Shown here one piece after another: positions 32,578 through 39,300 of a DNA stretch of 64,000 nucleotides. A program made the position numbers and the translations under genes. The stretch is taken from positions 3,224,001-3,288,000 of the forward strand of contig NZ_CP070950.1 of NCBI RefSeq assembly GCF_017084525.1. Direction: 5' to 3'. Each line of letters opens with the position of its first letter. Position 1 is the first letter of the stretch. The notes under the pieces were generated by a model. That model saw nothing but the letters and a program-made list of their open reading frames with translations. It did no database searches and was not told where the DNA came from. Source of the DNA: Conexibacter sp. SYSU D00693. GTDB taxonomy: Bacteria; Actinomycetota; Thermoleophilia; Solirubrobacterales; Solirubrobacteraceae.

Positions 32578-33918
32578 ATGCGGCTGCCCGTGCGCGCGTG
32601 CGCCACCGTGGGCGTGGTCCTCGGGCTCGGCGCCGCGCCGGCCTGGGCCCTCGTGAGCGCGGGCACCGCCGGCCCGGACCGGCTCGTCGGCTCCGACGGC
32701 CAGGACGTCCTCGCGGGCGGCTTCGCGCGCGACACGCTCGTCGGTCGCGGCGGCGACGACGAGCTCTACGGCGACTCCGCGGACGACCGCGTCGACGGCG
32801 GGAGCGGCGACGACCGGATCAACGGCGGGACCGGCGACGACCGCATCGACGGCGGGGTGGGCGACGACCGGGTGGACGGCGGCGACGGCGACGACGTCGT
32901 CCGCGCCGGCCCGGGCAACGACTACGTGGTGGAGGACGGCCTGGGCGACGACCGCCTCGTCGAGGGCGGGCCGGGCGACGACTACGTCGACGGCGGTCGC
33001 GGCAACGACCGCCTGCTGCTCGGCGGCGAGGGCGACGACGTGCTGCGGGGCGGGTCCGGGCGCGACACGCTGTTCGGCGGACCGGGCAGCGACCGGCTCG
33101 ACGGCGGCACCGGCCCGGACGTCGTCGACGCGGGTGAGGGTGACGACCTGGTCGTGAGCGGCGGATCGGCGGACGCCGTCGACGCGGGCCCCGGCAACGA
33201 CCGCGTCCTCGCGCCGGGCGCCCGCTCGGTGGACTGCGGCGGGGGCGACGACGTCCTGGTGCTCGCCCGGGCGTCGACGGCGCCCGTCACGGGCTGCGAG
33301 CGCGTCGAGCGCCCCGAGGCCGTCGACCTGGACGACGACCCGCTCGACGCGACCGAGCATCCCGGGTTCCTGACGGGCGGCCCCAACGCCGCCGGCCAGG
33401 GCACCCTCGGCGCCGCGGTCCTGCACACCATGCGCGGCACCGCCGGCCCCGACCGCCTCACGGGCCTCGACGCCCCGACCGCCGAGGACCCGGACGCCGA
33501 CCTCATCCTCGCCGGCGCCGGCAACGACGTCCTCGTCGGCCTGCGCGGCAACGACCACCTCGAGGGCGAGTCCGGCAGCGACCTGCTCCTCGGCGGCGAG
33601 GGCGACGACCAGCTCTTCGGCCGCACCGGCGACGACCGCCTCGACGGCGGCCCGGGCCGCGACACCCTCGAGGGCGGCCGCGGCCATGACCTGCTCCGCG
33701 GCCGCGCCGGCGCCGACCGCCTCAACGGGGGCACCGACCCCGACCAGGTCTTCGGCGGCAGCGGTGACGACGTCGTGGTCGCGATGGGCGGCGGCGAGGA
33801 CTTCGTGGACTGCGGCCCGGGGCGCGACAAGGCCTACGTCGACGCCGGCGACAGCGTGCGGGGGTGCGAGGTCGTCGCGCGGGCGCGGCGGACGGTGCTG
33901 CGGGCGGCGGCGGACTAG
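32578..33918 (+). CDS. Secreted calcium-binding (RTX/hemolysin-type) repeat protein
   Basis: 446 residues. Signal peptide (MRLPVRACATVGVVLGLGAAPAWA) followed almost immediately by two arrays of GGxGDDxUx/GGPGxDxLx nonapeptides (about residues 35-215 and 280-425), separated by a Cys/Glu-rich linker. Such repeats coil into calcium-binding beta rolls. A Sec signal and no T1SS genes nearby indicate export by the general secretory route, unlike classical RTX toxins. No catalytic domain, so probably a surface or matrix protein. Its TAG overlaps the ancestral stop of an AbiEi-like remnant (CTAG). Confidence 0.8.
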   Translation: MRLPVRACATVGVVLGLGAAPAWALVSAGTAGPDRLVGSDGQDVLAGGFARDTLVGRGGDDELYGDSADDRVDGGSGDDRINGGTGDDRIDGGVGDDRVDGGDGDDVVRAGPGNDYVVEDGLGDDRLVEGGPGDDYVDGGRGNDRLLLGGEGDDVLRGGSGRDTLFGGPGSDRLDGGTGPDVVDAGEGDDLVVSGGSADAVDAGPGNDRVLAPGARSVDCGGGDDVLVLARASTAPVTGCERVERPEAVDLDDDPLDATEHPGFLTGGPNAAGQGTLGAAVLHTMRGTAGPDRLTGLDAPTAEDPDADLILAGAGNDVLVGLRGNDHLEGESGSDLLLGGEGDDQLFGRTGDDRLDGGPGRDTLEGGRGHDLLRGRAGADRLNGGTDPDQVFGGSGDDVVVAMGGGEDFVDCGPGRDKAYVDAGDSVRGCEVVARARRTVLRAAAD

Positions 33919-34102
33919 TGCAGCGCGGCAGCCGACACGTGGCTGAGCACGCCGCCCGTGCGAAGGTCGCCGCCAGCCATCGTGCCTGAGGGCTCAGGCT
34001 GGCGGCGAGGGAGGACACCCCGTCATGGACGCGGTGCAGCCAGCCGTTGCGCACCGCGGTGCGGATCCGCGCCCGGGTCCGAACCTCGAAGCCGCCCCGC
34101 GA
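33915..34102 (-). pseudogene. Frameshifted remnant of an AbiEi-like (type IV TA antitoxin) / DUF559 protein N-terminus
   Basis: Minus-strand translation reads RTRARIRTAVRNGWLHRVHDGV then SLSPQARWLAATFAR. A shift of reading frame near 33960 then gives GGVLSHVSAAALH and TAG. I recognise the order (basic HTH, xRVRxGxLHRVHxGVY, LSxxARWLAAxLA, GAVLSHxSAAALW) from AbiEi-like proteins, which often carry a DUF559 nuclease domain. The VYAVG segment is eroded to VSSLAAS, the N-terminal HTH is shortened and everything after ALH is gone. Hence a relic, not a working gene. Confidence 0.6.
33967..34008. terminator. 12-bp hairpin between convergent genes
   Basis: Perfect 12-nt arms TCGCCGCCAGCC (33967-33978) and complement (33997-34008), with an 18-nt loop that can form an alternative CCTGAG/CTCAGG hairpin. 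Located in the pseudogene relic between the repeat protein and rmlB; a likely bidirectional terminator. Confidence 0.5.
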
Positions 34103-34182
34103 ACCCGGCGAGGGCCCGGCCCTTCCCCTCCTTCCGTGCGGACCAGCGCGCGGTTCGCAGCACGCCGAACGCGCGGAGGACC

Positions 34183-35172
34183 TCAGCCCAGCGCCCGCCC
34201 GTAGTGGCGCTCGTAGTACTCCCGGTACTCGCCCGAGCGGATGGGCTCCCACCACCACGCGTTCTCGCGGTACCAGGAGACCGTGCGCTCGAGGCCCTCG
34301 TCGAAGCGGACCTGGGCCTCCCAGCCGAGGGCCCGGATCTTCTCGGAGCCCAGGGAGTAGCGGCGGTCGTGGCCGGGGCGGTCCGTGACCCACGTGATGA
34401 GGGACTCGTCGGCGCCGGTGTGGCGCAGGATGGCGTGGACGACGTCGATGTTCTGGGCCTCGTCCGGTCCGCCGACGTTGTAGACCTCGCCGGGGGCGCC
34501 ATGCGCGAGGGCGTGGGAGATGCCGCGGGCGAAGTCCTCGACGAAGAGCCAGTTGCGGACGTTCCTGCCGTCGCCGTACACGGGGAGCGGGTCGCCGTGC
34601 AGGGCGTTGAGGACCATCAGCGGGATGAGCTTCTCGGGGTACTGGTACGGGCCGTAGTTGTTGGACCCGCGGCAGATGACGGTCTCGAGGTCGTACGTGT
34701 GGGTGTACGAGCTGACGAGGAGGTCGCCGCCGGCCTTGGAGGCGCTGTAGGGCGACGAGGGCTCGAGCGGGCTGGCCTCGGTGAACGACCCCTCGTCGAT
34801 GGAGCCGTAGACCTCGTCGGTGGAGATCTGCACGTAGCGGCCGACGCCGAGCTCGCGGGCGGCCTCCAGGAGGGTCAGCGTGCCGGTGACGTTCGTCTCC
34901 ACGAAGGCGTGCGGGCCGGAGATCGAGCGGTCGACGTGGGTCTCGGCGGCGAAGTTCACGACGGCGTCGACGCCCGCCATCGCGGTGCGGACCGCGTCGG
35001 CGTCCTCGATCGCGCCGGCGTCGAGGCGGACGCCGAGGTCCTTGAGGTTCTCCGGTCGGCCCGCGTAGGTCAGCTTGTCGAGCACCACGACCTCGTCGCC
35101 GTGGTCGCGCACGCGGTGGCGCACGAAGTTCGAGCCGATGAACCCGGCGCCGCCGCAGACGAGCAGCTTCAT
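34183..35172 (-). CDS. rmlB: dTDP-glucose 4,6-dehydratase
   Basis: 329 residues, extended SDR. Rossmann GGAGFIGSNFVRH, the NFAAETHVDRSI segment, TDEVYGSI, and YSASKAGGD (catalytic Tyr/Lys), RGSNNYGPYQYPEKLIP. Converts dTDP-glucose to dTDP-4-keto-6-deoxyglucose, second step of dTDP-L-rhamnose synthesis. The start overlaps the rmlD stop (ATGA). Last gene of the PPOX-rmlA-rmlD-rmlB unit. Confidence 0.95.
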   Translation of the reverse strand: MKLLVCGGAGFIGSNFVRHRVRDHGDEVVVLDKLTYAGRPENLKDLGVRLDAGAIEDADAVRTAMAGVDAVVNFAAETHVDRSISGPHAFVETNVTGTLTLLEAARELGVGRYVQISTDEVYGSIDEGSFTEASPLEPSSPYSASKAGGDLLVSSYTHTYDLETVICRGSNNYGPYQYPEKLIPLMVLNALHGDPLPVYGDGRNVRNWLFVEDFARGISHALAHGAPGEVYNVGGPDEAQNIDVVHAILRHTGADESLITWVTDRPGHDRRYSLGSEKIRALGWEAQVRFDEGLERTVSWYRENAWWWEPIRSGEYREYYERHYGRALG

Positions 35173-36023
35173 CCGTCGATCCTCTCACGCAGGAACGCCG
35201 CGACGCCCTCCTCCCAGGCCGGCAGCCGGGGGGTCTCGGGGCGCTCCGTGGCCATCACCGACCAGGCCGGACGCGGGGCCGGACGGGCGAACGCCGCGGC
35301 GGTGGTCTCCTCGACGCGGCAGTCGACGCCGGCGAGGCGGAAGAGCTCGACCGTCAGCTCGTGCCACGAGCACCGGCCGGCGCCCGCGGTGTGGAAGACG
35401 CCGGTGGCGTCGACCTCGACGAGGTCCAGCAGCGCCGGCGACAGGTGGCCGGTCCAGGTCGGGCAGCCGACCTGGTCCGTGACGACCTGCACGGCGTCGC
35501 GCTCGGCGCCGAGGCGGAGCATCGTGTCGCAGAAGCTCTTGCCGCCGGCGCCGAAGAGCCAGGCGGTGCGGGCGACGGCGTGGTCGGGCTGCTCGTCGGC
35601 CAGCGCGACCTCCCCCGCGAGCTTCGTCCGGCCGTAGGCGCCGAGCGGTGCGGTCGGGTCCGACTCGACCCACGGGCTGTCCTTCTCGCCGCCGAAGACG
35701 TAGTCCGTCGAGACCGCGACGACCCGCGCCCCGACCGCCGCAGCCGCCCGGCCGACGAAGCGCGACGCGTCCTCGTTGACCCGCCGGGCGTCCTCCTCGC
35801 GCTCCTCGGCGGCGTCGACGTCGGTCCAGGCCGCGCAGTGCACGACGGCCCGCGGCTGGACCTCCGCGAGCAGGGACGTGGCAGCCGCCTCGTCGGTGAG
35901 GTCGGCCTCCGCCACGTCGACCCCGACGACGCCGAAGCCCCGCGCCCGCGCGTCGGCGACGACGCGGTGGCCGAGCATCCCGGCGGCGCCCGTCACCAGA
36001 AGTCGGCCGCGGCCACCGCTCAC
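35169..36023 (-). CDS. rmlD: dTDP-4-dehydrorhamnose reductase
   Basis: 284 residues. Rossmann TGAAGMLGHRV, CAAWTDVDAAE, STDYVFGG, and YGRTKLAGE (YxxxK). Last step of dTDP-rhamnose synthesis, NAD(P)H-dependent. The GTG start overlaps rmlA's TGA, and its TGA overlaps the rmlB ATG. No rmlC (3,5-epimerase) is found in this window; it must be elsewhere or be substituted. Confidence 0.9.
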   Translation of the reverse strand: MSGGRGRLLVTGAAGMLGHRVVADARARGFGVVGVDVAEADLTDEAAATSLLAEVQPRAVVHCAAWTDVDAAEEREEDARRVNEDASRFVGRAAAAVGARVVAVSTDYVFGGEKDSPWVESDPTAPLGAYGRTKLAGEVALADEQPDHAVARTAWLFGAGGKSFCDTMLRLGAERDAVQVVTDQVGCPTWTGHLSPALLDLVEVDATGVFHTAGAGRCSWHELTVELFRLAGVDCRVEETTAAAFARPAPRPAWSVMATERPETPRLPAWEEGVAAFLRERIDG

Positions 36024-37084
36024 AGGATCCCGATCTCGCTGTTGTCGCCCACCATGAACCGGTAGGCCCGCGGCTGCGCGGCGCCCCGGCCGATGCGCAC
36101 GTTGCGGCCGAGCAGCGAGCTCTCCATGCGCCCGTCCAGCCCGCGCACCGACGAGCCGAGCAGGAGGATCGAGTGCTCCACCTCCGCGCGCTCCACGACG
36201 CAGCCCTCGCCCACGGCGGTGTAGGGCCCGATGTACGCGTCGGTGAGCTGCGCGCCCGCGCCGATGACCGCCGGCCCGCGGACCGTGCAGCGCTCCAGGC
36301 GCGCGCCCGGCTCGACGACGACCCGCCCCTCGACCTGGGAGTCGACGAGCTCGCCCTCCACCCGCGTCTCGATCGTGTCGAGCACGAGCCGGTTGGCCTC
36401 GAGCATGTCCTCGAGCCGGCCGGTGTCCTTCCACCAGCCGCGCACGACATGGGGCTCGACGCGCCGGCCCGTGTCGACGAGGTGCTGGATCGCGTCGGTG
36501 ATCTCGAGCTCGCCGCGCGCGCTGGGCTCGATCGCCCGCGCCGCGTCGTGGATGAGCGGGCTGAAGAGGTAGACGCCGACCAGCGCGAGGTCGGTCCTGG
36601 GCTCCGGCGGCTTCTCCTGCAGCCGGACGACGCGGCCGTCCTCGAGCTCGGCGACGCCGAAGTGCTGCGGGTCGGGCACCGGGGTCAGCAGGATCGACGC
36701 GTCGGGCCGGCGCTCCTCGAACTCGCGGACGAGCTCGTCGATGCCGCCCTGCAGCAGGTTGTCGCCGAGGTACATGACGAACGCGTCGTCGCCGAGGAAC
36801 GGCTCGGCGGTGAGCACCGCATGGGCCAGGCCCAGCGGCGCGTCCTGCTCGATGTAGGTGATGCGCACCCCGAACTGCGCGCCGTCACCCACGGCCTCGC
36901 GGATCTCGCCGCCGGTCTCCGGGGCGATGATGATCCCGACCTCCTCGATGCCCGCCCGCGCCATCGCGTCGATGCCGAAGAAGAGGACGGGGCGGTTGGC
37001 CACCGGCACGAGCTGCTTGGCGCTCGTGTAGGTGATCGGGCGCAGGCGGGTGCCCTTGCCGCCCGACAGGATGAGGCCCTTCAT
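36020..37084 (-). CDS. rmlA: Glucose-1-phosphate thymidylyltransferase, long form
   Basis: 354 residues. Nucleotidyltransferase core: GLILSGGKGTRLRPITYTSAKQLVPVANRP at the N-terminus, GDNLLQGGI, EKPPEPRTDLALVGVY and WWKDTGRLEDMLEANR. The C-terminal 110 residues form a left-handed beta-helix-type tail (hexapeptide-like VEGRVVVEPGARLERCTV, VIGAGAQLTDAYIGP), the 'long' RmlA. Makes dTDP-glucose from dTTP and glucose-1-phosphate. It starts 3 nt after the PPOX stop. Confidence 0.95.
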   Translation of the reverse strand: MKGLILSGGKGTRLRPITYTSAKQLVPVANRPVLFFGIDAMARAGIEEVGIIIAPETGGEIREAVGDGAQFGVRITYIEQDAPLGLAHAVLTAEPFLGDDAFVMYLGDNLLQGGIDELVREFEERRPDASILLTPVPDPQHFGVAELEDGRVVRLQEKPPEPRTDLALVGVYLFSPLIHDAARAIEPSARGELEITDAIQHLVDTGRRVEPHVVRGWWKDTGRLEDMLEANRLVLDTIETRVEGELVDSQVEGRVVVEPGARLERCTVRGPAVIGAGAQLTDAYIGPYTAVGEGCVVERAEVEHSILLLGSSVRGLDGRMESSLLGRNVRIGRGAAQPRAYRFMVGDNSEIGIL

Positions 37085-37087
37085 GGC

Positions 37088-37555
37088 CTAGTAGACCCCG
37101 CCGAGCTTGCGGTGGTCCCACGTCGCGCGCCTGCGCTCGACGAACTCCATGGCGACGCGCTTGGGCGCCTGGGCCTCGACCATCTGCTGGACCTCCGGCG
37201 CGAGGTCCGCCGCGCCGGTGTAGCGCTTGAAGACGTCGACCCCCACGCCCAGGACGGTGTCGAGGTCGCGGTGCACGACGACCTCGCACTCCAGCATGAC
37301 CCCGCGCAGCTGGTCGTAGCGATCTCGTCCCGCCTCGACCTGCAGCGTCGCGCGGGCGTCGCGCTCGAGGTTGCGGACCTTCTGGCTCTTGGCGAAGGTC
37401 CACGCCCAGATCGTCCCGCCGCGCACGACGAACCAGAGCGGCATGAGGTGCGGCCACCCCCGCGGGCCGTAGGTCGCGCACGTGACGATGCGCTCCTCGT
37501 CCAGGAAGGCGAGGACCTCGCCTTCGTCCATCTCGATCTGGTCGCGGCGGCTCAT
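37088..37555 (-). CDS. PPOX/split-barrel flavin- or F420-binding protein
   Basis: 155 residues from ATG 37555 (an in-frame GTG at 37576 is possible). PPOX fold: VLAFLDEERIVTCATYGPRGWPHLMPLWFVV at the N-terminus, TFAKSQKVRNLERDARATLQVEAG in the middle. Similar proteins bind FMN or F420 and reduce small substrates; the cofactor is not evident. It is the first gene of the rml unit, which may only be read-through. Confidence 0.8.
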   Translation of the reverse strand: MSRRDQIEMDEGEVLAFLDEERIVTCATYGPRGWPHLMPLWFVVRGGTIWAWTFAKSQKVRNLERDARATLQVEAGRDRYDQLRGVMLECEVVVHRDLDTVLGVGVDVFKRYTGAADLAPEVQQMVEAQAPKRVAMEFVERRRATWDHRKLGGVY

Positions 37556-37582
37556 GGGCGGCGCGAAGGCTTCCACAGACGA

Positions 37583-37610
37583 CGAACGGGCGCCCGTGGG
37601 CGCCCGTTCG
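37583..37610 (-). terminator. Terminator after the secreted repeat protein
   Basis: 13-nt perfect arms CGAACGGGCGCCC and complement, separated by 2 nt; located 27 nt after the stop at 37637 and before the PPOX gene. Confidence 0.8.
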
Positions 37611-37636
37611 CGTGTCGGTGGGTGTCGCGCGTGCCG

Positions 37637-39040
37637 CTAGCGGCGCGGGCGGTCCCCGAACTGGTAGCGGACCTCGCAGTCGCTGCGGATGGTGCGCTTC
37701 TCCTCGTTGTTGAAGCGGACCTTGTCCCGGCCGGAGCCGCAGACGACGCGGGCCTTGCGGCCGGCGGTCGAGACGTTGATCACGTCGGCGCCGCTGCCCG
37801 AGTTGACCCGGTCAGCGCCGTAGCCGCCGTTGATCGAGTCGTTGCCCGTGCCGCCGCTCAGCGTGTCGTTGTCCGACCCGCCGTTGAGCGCGTCGTTGCC
37901 CGAGGTGCCGAACAGGCGGTCGCTGCCGTCGGCGCCCGAGAGCACGTCACGGCCCGAGCCGCCGTCCTCGCAGTCGTTGCCACGGCCGCCGGAGAGGCGG
38001 TCGTTGCCCTTCAGACCGAGGATGCGGTCGGCGTTGTTCGTGCCGGTGATCTTGTCGTTGCCGTTCGTCCCGAGCACCACGTAGTCGGGGCCGGGGCCCT
38101 TCACGCAGTGGCTGTTCGGGTACAGCTTGCGGGCCTGGCTCAGCGAGACGACGCGGCCGCCGCTCGGACCCTGGTAGGGCTTGCCGATGACGATGTCCGC
38201 GCCGTTGGTGCCGGCGCCGCGGATGATGCAGACGCCGCGCTCGGCGTCGAGCTCAGAGCCGGGCGGGCAGGGACGGATGTCCGTGCCGGTGTCCGAGCCC
38301 TCGACCGGCCGCACACAGCTGCCGGCGGTCGCCGTGACCTTGGACTCAGCGACCGAGAGGTCGACGAGACCCTGCTGGCGGGCGACGTCGCGGAACACCT
38401 TCACGCGCAGCGCGCGCACGATGAGCGAGCCGCCCTGGCGCTCGATCTCGTTCGGCGTGATCTCGACGACCGGGCCCAGCGGCGCGAGCGCCGTCGTCAG
38501 GGCCTCGATCAGGCGGTCGAGCGAGACCTCCTGGCCGCCGAGCGTGATGCCCGTCAGCTGGCTGGTGCCCTGGAGGTCGGGCTGCCCGTTGACGCACGAG
38601 GCCGTGGCGCTGGAGCGCGCGGCCCCGACGCCGATGAGGATCGTCCCGCTGCCCAGCGGCAGGCGGAGGTCCTCGACGGTCGCGCTCGCGGTGATCTTCT
38701 GGTCCACCGGCAGGGCGATCTCCGGCTCGACGCGCGTCACGGCGCTCGCGGAGCGGGCGCTCAGGACGTCGGTGGAGATGCCCAGCTGCGTGGCCGTGCT
38801 GGTCGCGCCCTGGTCGGCGTTCGCGCAGAGCGCGAAGTCGGGGCTGCGGCCGCCGCCCGTGTTCGGATTGCCGTTGGCGACGAGCGGCTCGACGCGGTCG
38901 TTGCCGGCCACCGAGGCCCAGACCGCGCTCGCGCGGCAGTTGAACGGCGTCGGCGCCTGCTGGGCCGATGCGGGAGCCGCCGTGATGGCGGTTCCGAGAA
39001 GCGCTGCGATCACCGGGATCGCGCGCATGTGACGTCTCAA
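37637..39040 (-). CDS. Large secreted protein with calcium-binding repeats
   Basis: 467 residues. Signal peptide (RAIPVIAALLGTAITAAPASAQQ). The first 250 mature residues are a beta-rich domain of unknown type with several Cys. A Cys loop (CPPGSELDAERGVCIIRG) leads to a C-terminal array of GGxGNDxLxG nonapeptides (about residues 330-440). The start is TTG 39040, because GGAGGG (39050-39055) is 9 nt away, while ATG 39028 is 21 nt away. Another Sec-exported repeat protein like that at 32578. Likely a surface protein. Confidence 0.75.
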   Translation of the reverse strand: MRRHMRAIPVIAALLGTAITAAPASAQQAPTPFNCRASAVWASVAGNDRVEPLVANGNPNTGGGRSPDFALCANADQGATSTATQLGISTDVLSARSASAVTRVEPEIALPVDQKITASATVEDLRLPLGSGTILIGVGAARSSATASCVNGQPDLQGTSQLTGITLGGQEVSLDRLIEALTTALAPLGPVVEITPNEIERQGGSLIVRALRVKVFRDVARQQGLVDLSVAESKVTATAGSCVRPVEGSDTGTDIRPCPPGSELDAERGVCIIRGAGTNGADIVIGKPYQGPSGGRVVSLSQARKLYPNSHCVKGPGPDYVVLGTNGNDKITGTNNADRILGLKGNDRLSGGRGNDCEDGGSGRDVLSGADGSDRLFGTSGNDALNGGSDNDTLSGGTGNDSINGGYGADRVNSGSGADVINVSTAGRKARVVCGSGRDKVRFNNEEKRTIRSDCEVRYQFGDRPRR

Positions 39041-39175
39041 GGTCTTGTGCCCTCCGTGTGTGGTCTTGTCGACTGGCCACGCCCCACCGGACTCCACGCC
39101 GCGCTCCTGCGACGGCTACCCCTGTCGTCCGGCGGGCCGCCCTCGGGCAAGCCCGAGTCGGCCGGTTGTGGAGCC

Positions 39176-39203
39176 AGTATCACGCGTGTCCCCGCGCTGA
39201 CAA
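39176..39203 (-). promoter_or_regulatory. Sigma-70-type promoter of the secreted repeat protein
   Basis: Minus strand TTGTCA (39198-39203) and GATACT (39176-39181), 16-nt spacer. The leader is about 130 nt and contains hairpin CTCGGGC-AA-GCCCGAG at 39142-39157. I see no riboswitch or other element in it. Confidence 0.5.
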
Positions 39204-39300
39204 AGCATGAAACAGGACGGCCGCCAAGCGGTTGGCCTGCGGACGCTCATCGACCAGATTCTGGCTGAACGGTGGTTGCAGCACGATGACCGGCGGTCGG

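Noticed and set aside
32700-33870. Dense repeats that might be a CRISPR or DNA tandem repeat
   Set aside because: The repeats are 27-nt coding units for GGxGxDxLx nonapeptides with variable sequence; spacing and coding frame fit calcium-binding arrays.
39207-39300. Less GC-rich stretch with a short plus-strand reading frame between the repeat protein and pafBC
   Set aside because: The frame runs into antisense of pafBC with no domain. The stretch is better explained as promoter of the minus-strand gene.
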